A DNA stretch of 64,000 nt from Ancylobacter defluvii (GTDB taxonomy: Bacteria; Pseudomonadota; Alphaproteobacteria; Rhizobiales; Xanthobacteraceae), in assembly GCF_018390605.1 (NCBI RefSeq), contig NZ_JAHBGD010000026.1, forward strand, positions 124,001 to 188,000, read 5' to 3'. Positions 58,082-64,000 of the stretch are shown one piece after another (position 1 is the stretch's first letter; each line of letters starts with the position of its first letter). The notes beneath the pieces were generated by a model that saw nothing but the letters and a program-made list of their open reading frames with translations, was not told the DNA's origin and did no database searches. A program made the position numbers and the translations under genes.

Positions 58082-59188
58082 ATGACAATCAAGCTGACGA
58101 CCAAGCCGCTCTCCACACCCCTGAGCCGCCGCAACCTCCTGAAGGCGGGCGCCGCCACCGCCGCCGGCCTCGCCGCCCCCAGCTTCTTCGTCCGCAATGC
58201 TTGGGCTGCCGGCAAAACCATGCAGATCGGCATCTGGGGCGGGGTGCAGGGCGAATTCATCCGCAAGCAGGTGCTCCCTAGCTTCGAAAAGGAGTTCGAC
58301 TGCAAGGTCGACGCCCAGCAGGGCTCGACGCTCGGCCAGATCGCGCTGCTGCGCGCCGGCAAGGATGCGCCGAAATTCACCGTGATGTTCGTCGACGATC
58401 TCGGTGTCGAGATCGCCAAGCGCGAAGGGCTGATCGACCCGCTGCCCAGGGACAAGATGCCCAATCTGGCCAAGGTCTATCCGCGTTTCATCTACAATGA
58501 CGGCTACGGCGTCGCACTCGCCATCTCCTCGGCCGGGCTGTTCTACAATCCGCAGGCGACCAAGCCGCTGGAAAGCTATGCCGAGCTGTGGGACCCGCGC
58601 TTCGCCCGCAAGGTCTCGCTGGTCGGCACCAAGACCACGCCGAGCGTGTTCACCGTGATCATCGCCGCCGCCATCGCCACCGGCAAGCCCTACAAGGAAG
58701 CGCAGTATCTCGCCGACCAGGCCTGGCCGAAGCTGAAGGAGCTGAAGCCCAACGTACTGAATCTCTACAGCACCGACGACGCGCCGCTGCTGGTGGCGCA
58801 GGGCCAGGGCGCCATTGGCGGGCCGGAATATTCCAAATACGTCTATCCCTACAAGCTGAAGGGCGCGAGCATCGACATGTGCTTCCCCAAGGAGGGCGCG
58901 TTCACCGGCGTGAACTGCCAGATCCTGGTGAAGAACGCCCCGAATGCCGATCTCGGCGCCGAATTCATGAACCGCATGCTCGATCCGGCGATCCAGCAGG
59001 GTCTCGCCGAGACGGCGCTCGCCGCCCCGGCGGTCAGCGGCCTCAGCTTCAAGCCGGAGATCGCCGGCCTGCTCGCCTATCCCGAGAGCAAGATGGACGA
59101 GCTCGGCCTGTTCAGCCCGGACTGGGCCTATGTGAACTCGGTCCGCTCCAGCTGGATCGAGAACCTCAATCAGATCTTCACGGCGTAA
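58082..59188 (+). CDS. ABC transporter substrate-binding protein (PotD-like)
   Basis: The product is 368 aa. A twin-arginine-type signal peptide (SRRNLLKAGAATAAGLAAPS, cleavage near AWAAG) precedes the family-1-like fold (MQIGIWGGVQGEFIRKQVLP, VDAQQGSTLGQIALLRAG). The family binds polyamines, aminoethylphosphonate, thiamine or small amides and acids. The lower copy of YNPQATKPLESYAELWDPRF is typical. Substrate cannot be told from sequence. Confidence 0.9.
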   Translation: MTIKLTTKPLSTPLSRRNLLKAGAATAAGLAAPSFFVRNAWAAGKTMQIGIWGGVQGEFIRKQVLPSFEKEFDCKVDAQQGSTLGQIALLRAGKDAPKFTVMFVDDLGVEIAKREGLIDPLPRDKMPNLAKVYPRFIYNDGYGVALAISSAGLFYNPQATKPLESYAELWDPRFARKVSLVGTKTTPSVFTVIIAAAIATGKPYKEAQYLADQAWPKLKELKPNVLNLYSTDDAPLLVAQGQGAIGGPEYSKYVYPYKLKGASIDMCFPKEGAFTGVNCQILVKNAPNADLGAEFMNRMLDPAIQQGLAETALAAPAVSGLSFKPEIAGLLAYPESKMDELGLFSPDWAYVNSVRSSWIENLNQIFTA

Positions 59189-59193
59189 CGACA

Positions 59194-60315
59194 ATGGCGA
59201 ACCCGCTTCCCGAACGGACGATCCGCGCGGCCGACATCGCGGTGGACGACGTGCAGAAAGATTACGGCGGCCATCGCGCCGTGCACGGCGTCAGCTTCAC
59301 CATCGAGCCGGGACATGTGCTGTCCCTGCTCGGCCCTTCGGGCTGCGGCAAGACCACGATCATGCGGATGATCGCCGGTCTCATCGACCCCAGCGGCGGC
59401 GATATCCGTATCGCCGGCCGCTCGGTCACCCACACGCCGGTGCATCGCCGCAATATCGGCATGCTGTTCCAGAACTACGCACTGTTCCCCCACCTTACCG
59501 TCGCCCGCAACCTCGCCTTCGGGCTGGAGATGCGGAAGGTGCCGAAGGACGAAATCGCCCGCCGGGTGACGGCGACGCTCGCCACGGTGCGGCTGTCATC
59601 CTTCGCCGAGCGGTTGCCGCACCAGCTTTCCGGCGGCCAGCAGCAGCGCGTCGGCCTCGCCCGGGCGCTGATCGTCGAGCCGTCCGTTCTGCTGCTGGAC
59701 GAGCCGTTCGGTGCGCTCGACAAGAAGCTGCGCGAGAACATGCAGATCGAGATGCGCCAGCTGCAGCAGCGGCTGGGCATCACCACGCTGATGGTCACGC
59801 ACGACCAGGACGAAGCGCTCACGCTGTCCGACCGGGTGGCGGTGATGAATAATGGCCGCATCGAGCAGGTCGGCACGCCGCGCGAGGTCTATGAGAACCC
59901 GGCGACCCGGTTCGTCGCCAGCTTCATCGGCACCTCGAACTTCTTCCACGGCCGCGTCACCCGCCGCGAGGCCGGCGGTTATATCGTCACCACCGGCGAC
60001 GGCCTCACCCTCGCGCTGGACGGCCTCCCGCCGGCCGACGGAAAGGCCACCATCGCGCTGCGCCCGGAATCGGTGCGGATCGCACCGGCCCATGGCGATG
60101 CCGGGCCGAACGCGGCGCGGATGACCGTCGAGCAGGTGGTCTATCACGGCATCACCACGCATTATTATCTGCGGCGCCCCGGCGAGGAACCGCTGATCGC
60201 GGTGCGCCAGAACGATGTCGTCGATGCCGTAGCGCCCGATATCGGGCCGGGCAGCGAGGTGCTGGCAAGCTGGCAGGCCGACCGCAACCGGCTGGTGCGG
60301 GAGGACGCCGCGTGA
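59194..60315 (+). CDS. ABC transporter ATPase (PotA-like)
   Basis: The product is 373 aa. Walker A is LLGPSGCGKTTIMRMIAG, Q-loop FQNYALFPHLTV, signature LSGGQQQRVGLARAL, Walker B VLLLDEPFGALD, and switch His in MVTHDQDEAL. Residues 255-370 are a TOBE regulatory domain. It starts 5 bp after the binding-protein stop and overlaps the next gene by 4 bp (GTGA). Confidence 0.95.
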   Translation: MANPLPERTIRAADIAVDDVQKDYGGHRAVHGVSFTIEPGHVLSLLGPSGCGKTTIMRMIAGLIDPSGGDIRIAGRSVTHTPVHRRNIGMLFQNYALFPHLTVARNLAFGLEMRKVPKDEIARRVTATLATVRLSSFAERLPHQLSGGQQQRVGLARALIVEPSVLLLDEPFGALDKKLRENMQIEMRQLQQRLGITTLMVTHDQDEALTLSDRVAVMNNGRIEQVGTPREVYENPATRFVASFIGTSNFFHGRVTRREAGGYIVTTGDGLTLALDGLPPADGKATIALRPESVRIAPAHGDAGPNAARMTVEQVVYHGITTHYYLRRPGEEPLIAVRQNDVVDAVAPDIGPGSEVLASWQADRNRLVREDAA

Positions 60316-61070
60316 GCGGGAGCCCAGCCTTTCCCTCGCTGCGCCCGAAGTATCGCGCCGCCATCGGCATGATCACGCCCTCGGCCAATCTGGTGGTCGA
60401 GCGCGTGACCTGCGCCATCCTGTCCGACTTCCCCGAGGTGTCCCCCCACTTCTCCCGCACGCCGGTGTTCGGGGCCAGGGATCTGTTCCCTGACGATTAC
60501 GATTGGGACGGCATGCTGGCCGCCGCCCATTTGCTGGCGCAGGCGCGGCCCGACGTGATCGTATGGAACGGCAGCAAGGGCGCGACGCTCGGCTTCGCCA
60601 CCGACCGCGAACTCTGCCGCCGCGTGACCGACGAGACCGGCATTCCCGCCACCACCTCCTCGCTGGCGCTGGAAGCCGCGCTCGGCAGCCTTGGCGCGCG
60701 CCGCATCGCCGTGGTCGCCCCCTACGCCGGCGACTACCAGAACAAGCTCGTCGCCGGCTTCGAGCGCGAGGGGCTGGAGGTGGTTGCAGAAGCGCATCCC
60801 GGCATCGCCGACAATCTCGACTACGCCGCCGTTCCCGATGCCGACATCGCGGCGATGATCCGCGACGTCGCAACCGCCCAGCCCGACGCGATCCTCACCT
60901 GGTGCACCAACTTCCCCGCCGCCTATGTGGTGGATACGCTGGAGCGCGAACTCGATATCCCGATCCTCGATTCCGTGACGCTGGCGGTCTGGCATGGACT
61001 GGACATGGTCGGCCGGGCCGATCCGCGAGGGCGGCGCTGGGGCCGGCTGTTCGACGGGCCCACGCCATGA
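60312..61070 (+). CDS. Asp/Glu-racemase-fold enzyme, decarboxylase-like active site
   Basis: The product is 252 aa, a member of the maleate isomerase / arylmalonate decarboxylase superfamily (IGMITPSANLVVERVTCAIL start). Racemases and isomerases use two Cys residues; here the first position reads VIVWNGSKGATLG, without Cys, while the second is kept in ILTWCTNFPA (Cys198). Arylmalonate decarboxylase likewise has only the second Cys, so decarboxylation or another one-base reaction is plausible. The start is a GTG overlapping the ATPase stop. The product likely acts on an acid formed by the next two hydrolases. Confidence 0.82.
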   Translation: MSGSPAFPSLRPKYRAAIGMITPSANLVVERVTCAILSDFPEVSPHFSRTPVFGARDLFPDDYDWDGMLAAAHLLAQARPDVIVWNGSKGATLGFATDRELCRRVTDETGIPATTSSLALEAALGSLGARRIAVVAPYAGDYQNKLVAGFEREGLEVVAEAHPGIADNLDYAAVPDADIAAMIRDVATAQPDAILTWCTNFPAAYVVDTLERELDIPILDSVTLAVWHGLDMVGRADPRGRRWGRLFDGPTP

Positions 61071-62584
61071 GCACGCTGTTCCGGGGCGTCCATCTGCTCG
61101 AGCTCGACGGTGATCGCGGCATGTCGCCGGCCACCGATGTGCGGGTCGAGGGCAATCGCATTACAGCGGTCGGCGTTGAAGCGGCCTCGCGCTCACCTAA
61201 CGACGTCCGCGTCATCGACGGGCGCAGCAAGCTGCTGATGCCCGGCCTGATCAACGCGCATTTCCATTCGCCGGTGAACCACATGAAGGGCCGGCTCGAC
61301 AGCCTGCCGCTGGAAATCTTCATGCTGTACGAGTCCCCGGCGCTGGAGGCGCTGCGCCCCAGCCCGCGCGAAGCCTATGTGCGCACGCAGCTCGCCTGCG
61401 CCGAAATGCTCAAGACCGGCGTCACCGCCGTGCAGGACGACGCGTTCTTCATCCCGGAGCCGACCCCCGACATTATCGACGCGGTGATGCAGGCTTATGC
61501 CGATAGCGGCATCCGCGCCACGCTGGCGCTGGACGAGCCCAACCTGCCCGAGCTCGACAAGCTGCCCTTCCTCAAGGAGCTGCTGCCGCCCGACATGCGC
61601 GCCGAACTGGCGAAGCCACGCGCGTTCGGTATGCAAAGCCTGCTCGGCATGTATCATCACCTCATCACCCGCTGGCATGGCGCGGAGGGCGGGCGGCTGC
61701 GTGCCGCCGTCTCCTGCTCCGCGCCGCAGCGCGTCTCGCCCGCCTATTTCCACGCGCTGGACGATCTCAGCTGTACCCATGGCCTGCCGTTCTACGCCCA
61801 TATGCTGGAGACCAAGCTGCAGCGCGTGCTGGGGCGTGAGCGCTTCAACGGTCGCTCGCTGATCCGCTACGTCTCCGATCTCGGCCTGCTGTCGAGCCGC
61901 ATGAACATCATCCACGCCGTCTGGGTGGACGAGGATGATCTCGACCTGATCGCCGCCGCCGGCTCGGTCGTCGCCCACAACCCGATCAGCAATCTGCGGC
62001 TCGGCAGCGGGGTGATGCCGTTCCGCGCCATCCGCCAGCGCGGCATTCCGATCTGCCTCGGCACCGATGAAGCCATCGCCGACGACGCGGTGAACATGTG
62101 GGCGGTCGCCAAGATGGCCGGCCTGATCCACAACATCGCGGGTCCCGATTATGAAAGCTGGCCCCGCGCCGGCGAGATCCTCGACTGCCTGCTGCGCGGC
62201 GGCGCCCGCGCCATGGGGTTGCAGGACGAACTTGGCGCCGTCGAGGCCGGCCGGCTCGCCGACCTGACGCTCGTCGATCTCGACAGCCTCGCCTTCATCC
62301 CGCTCAACGATCTGCACCGCCAACTGGTCTATTGCGAAAGCGGCGCCTCGGTCGTGCTCACCATGGTCGCCGGCCGCATCGTGTTCGAAGATGGCCGCCT
62401 CACCACCATGGACGAGGCCGCGCTGCGGGCCGAGGCGCGCGAACTCTTCGCCGCCCGCTCCCCGACGCTGCACGCCGCTTCGAAAGCCGCCGGGCGACTG
62501 CTTCCCTATTACCGCGCCATGTACGCCAAGGCCGCAGCCTCGGACGTCGGCATGAACCGCTGGGTCGGCGATGCCCGCCACTAG
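61067..62584 (+). CDS. Metal-dependent amidohydrolase (deaminase/chlorohydrolase type)
   Basis: The product is 505 aa. Metal ligands are visible: His65 and His67 in LINAHFHSPVNHMKG, a His in PFYAHMLETK, one in NIIHAVWVDEDDL and the Asp of CLGTDEAIADD. Blocks VVAHNPISNLRLGSGVMP and LGAVEAGRLADLTLVDLD are those of the SsnA/AtzA/cytosine-deaminase-like group, which remove amino groups or chlorine from N-heterocycles. It overlaps the preceding stop (ATGA). It is the probable ring deaminase or hydrolase of the pathway. Confidence 0.88.
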   Translation: MSTLFRGVHLLELDGDRGMSPATDVRVEGNRITAVGVEAASRSPNDVRVIDGRSKLLMPGLINAHFHSPVNHMKGRLDSLPLEIFMLYESPALEALRPSPREAYVRTQLACAEMLKTGVTAVQDDAFFIPEPTPDIIDAVMQAYADSGIRATLALDEPNLPELDKLPFLKELLPPDMRAELAKPRAFGMQSLLGMYHHLITRWHGAEGGRLRAAVSCSAPQRVSPAYFHALDDLSCTHGLPFYAHMLETKLQRVLGRERFNGRSLIRYVSDLGLLSSRMNIIHAVWVDEDDLDLIAAAGSVVAHNPISNLRLGSGVMPFRAIRQRGIPICLGTDEAIADDAVNMWAVAKMAGLIHNIAGPDYESWPRAGEILDCLLRGGARAMGLQDELGAVEAGRLADLTLVDLDSLAFIPLNDLHRQLVYCESGASVVLTMVAGRIVFEDGRLTTMDEAALRAEARELFAARSPTLHAASKAAGRLLPYYRAMYAKAAASDVGMNRWVGDARH

Positions 62585-62594
62585 GAATCCACTG

Positions 62595-63488
62595 ATGTCC
62601 GCCACCCGTCTCGCCACTCACGGCCGCTACGGCTTCTCCTCGATCAAGGATCGTCCGACCTATCGCTGGCCCAATGGCGCGGGTCTCGCGGTTTATGTCG
62701 CCGTCGGCGTCGAGGAATATGCCTTTGGCGAGGGCCTGACCGAAGACCTGTTCCCCGGCGCCTCCAAGCCCGATCTGGTCAATGCTTCCTGGCGTGACTA
62801 TGGCAACCGCGTCGGCGCGTTCCGGCTGTTCGAGCGGCTCGCCTCCTTCGGCATCAAGCCGGCGGTACTGCTGAACACGGCGGTCTACGACCATGCCCCC
62901 GCCGTCATTCAAGCCGCGCGCGAGATCGGCGCCGAGTTCGTGGCGCATGGCGTCAGCAATTCCGACACGCTCGCCGGCATGAACCCGCAAGAGGAGACCG
63001 CCTATCTGCGTGCCGTGGTCGAGCGCATCACCCGCGAAGAAGGCGCGCCGCCCACCGGTTGGTCCAGCCCGTGGCTCGCCCACAGCCCGGCGACGCTCGA
63101 TCTGCTGGCGGCGGAAGGCTTCAAATATGTCGCCGATTTCCGCATGGACGACCAGCCGGTGTGGCTGACCACCCAGACCGGCCGGCTGATGTCGATGCCC
63201 TATGCCCTCGAACTCAATGACAGCACCACCATCATCGGCCGTCAGGCCAGCGCCCGCGACTTCGCCGAGATGATCATCGACGAGTTCGACGAGATGCTGG
63301 AGGCCGCGCGCACCCAGCCGCTGGTGATGAGCGTCGTGGTGCATTCCTTCATTTCCGGCCAGCCGTTTCGCCTGCGCGCGCTCACAAAGGCGCTGGAACA
63401 CATTGCCGCCCGGCAGGACGCAATATGGCTGGCCCGCCCCGGCGACATCGCCACATGGGCCGGGGAGCGGATGAACTCAGGCGCGTGA
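62595..63488 (+). CDS. Polysaccharide-deacetylase-fold hydrolase (allantoinase PuuE-like)
   Basis: The product is 297 aa. It has the NodB-fold patterns AVYVAVGVEEYAFGEG (Asp of the usual catalytic pair replaced by Val-Glu), VNASWRDYGNRVGAFRLFE, FVAHGVSNSDTLAGM with one metal His, and SVVVHSFISGQPFRLRAL. It matches the PuuE-like group that opens lactam rings such as allantoin, rather than sugar deacetylases. It is the last gene of the operon, 10 bp after the amidohydrolase. Confidence 0.85.
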   Translation: MSATRLATHGRYGFSSIKDRPTYRWPNGAGLAVYVAVGVEEYAFGEGLTEDLFPGASKPDLVNASWRDYGNRVGAFRLFERLASFGIKPAVLLNTAVYDHAPAVIQAAREIGAEFVAHGVSNSDTLAGMNPQEETAYLRAVVERITREEGAPPTGWSSPWLAHSPATLDLLAAEGFKYVADFRMDDQPVWLTTQTGRLMSMPYALELNDSTTIIGRQASARDFAEMIIDEFDEMLEAARTQPLVMSVVVHSFISGQPFRLRALTKALEHIAARQDAIWLARPGDIATWAGERMNSGA

Positions 63489-63592
63489 CCCATATGCCAA
63501 GGCCCAAGGATAACGGCCGCTTCCGGCGCCCGACGACTTAGGCCGACACATGCCGGCAACCATCGTCCTTGAAGCCAGGGTTATGGGTGCCG

Positions 63593-64000
63593 TCATTCGT
63601 CCAGCCTCAAGGAGCCGAAAGTCTTGGCGAGATGATCGATGAAGGCACGTACGGCCGGCGGCAGCCCTCTCCGGGTCGTGAGGACAAGGTGCATGATGCC
63701 GGACTGTCCGCCCCAGCCGGGGAAAACGCGCACGAGCCGCCCGCTGGTCAGATCGGCTTGGCAGATATGATCCGGCAGCAGTGCCACGCCAAGTCCAGCG
63801 GCGGCGGCCCCGCGCAGCGTTGCGAGGTCGCCGCAGGTCAGGCGCGGTTCATGCCGGTGGACAAAGCGTGCGCCCTCCGGCCCCTCGAGGTCCTAGAGGA
63901 CTTCGCCCGGCTCATCCGCGGAGCCGAGCGTCGGCAGCCCGGCCAGCGCCCCGATGCCCTCCTGCGCCTGGTTCGCCAGCGCCGGGCTCGCGACGAGGAG
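63593..64000 (-). pseudogene. LysR-family regulator, C-terminal part, broken by amber codon
   Basis: The minus strand enters the window in the ligand domain (LLVASPALANQAQEGIGALA), meets an in-frame TAG at 63893-63895, and continues in frame as RFVHRHEPRLTCGDLATLRG, GLGVALLPDHICQADLTSGR and LVRVFPGWGG to the stop at 63593. All are usual LysR C-terminal blocks. The stop sits where a Trp is likely (TGG to TAG). A shortened protein would lack the last 100 residues. The DNA-binding part lies outside the window. Confidence 0.75.

Noticed and set aside
1-64000. CRISPR arrays, rRNA genes, complete insertion sequences and replication origins
   Set aside because: No regularly spaced repeats, rRNA-like sequence, intact transposase with terminal repeats or origin-like iterons were seen.

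Overview
The window is about 64 kb of GC-rich DNA with alphaproteobacterial gene order. The membrane-anchored cytochrome CycM beside pheA, the irr/fabA/fabB/fabI cluster, a coxMNOP-type oxidase operon and a DhlB-type 2-haloacid dehalogenase locus together point to the Hyphomicrobiales, most likely the Xanthobacteraceae (Xanthobacter, Ancylobacter or Starkeya type). This assignment rests on recognised proteins and synteny; no database search was run.

0-13 kb is ordinary core chromosome: the start of a peptide ABC-transporter binding protein, cycM, pheA, a secreted amidohydrolase, fabI-fabB-fabA on the minus strand divergent from the iron/heme regulator irr, a GMC oxidoreductase, an SH3-domain envelope protein, a D-2-hydroxyacid dehydrogenase, moeB and tRNA-Arg(CCG).

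13.0-15.9 kb, directly 3' of the tRNA, is the wreck of an integrative conjugative element. An IS5-type transposase tail is followed by minus-strand remnants still in operon order: trbG, trbI, DUF2274, a TumE/TumA-like toxin and antitoxin, a serine recombinase and a helicase. All are broken by stops, frameshifts or internal deletions.

16-39 kb is accessory DNA. It holds 5-methylthioribose kinase and MTA/SAH nucleosidase genes flanking a molybdoenzyme/cytochrome b pair and a large polytopic protein; a truncated patatin gene; a TetR-linked detoxification operon (peroxiredoxin-like, EamA, GST, SDR); two tandem NrsF-type anti-sigma genes; a sugar-nucleotide/glycosyltransferase operon with a PLP sulfur enzyme; and a complete dhl locus (dhlR divergent from DUF485-dhlC-dhlB) with a visible sigma-54 promoter and an activator palindrome. 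An amidase and an ECF sigma factor of the kind usually paired with NrsF follow.

40-46 kb carries an O6-alkylguanine-DNA methyltransferase and an oxidase operon (subunits II, I, III, III, IV) with an upstream DUF2189 membrane protein.

46.5-54.9 kb is a catabolic cluster: DUF1537 sugar-acid kinase, RuBisCO-like protein, VOC protein, fused TRAP transporter, its binding protein and an SDR, divergent from a LacI regulator. The kinase/RuBisCO-like pair matches the OiaK/OiaX branch of apionate metabolism, but the rest of the set is not the textbook one.

55.3-63.5 kb is a second catabolic cluster: a GntR regulator divergent from a polyamine-type ABC transporter, an Asp/Glu-racemase-fold enzyme that lacks the first catalytic Cys, a metal-dependent amidohydrolase and an allantoinase-like deacetylase. 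Two operator-like palindromes exactly 22 bp apart sit on the promoter. I regard this as the best candidate for an undescribed pathway, probably for a nitrogen-containing ring or amide compound. The window ends in a LysR gene broken by an amber codon.
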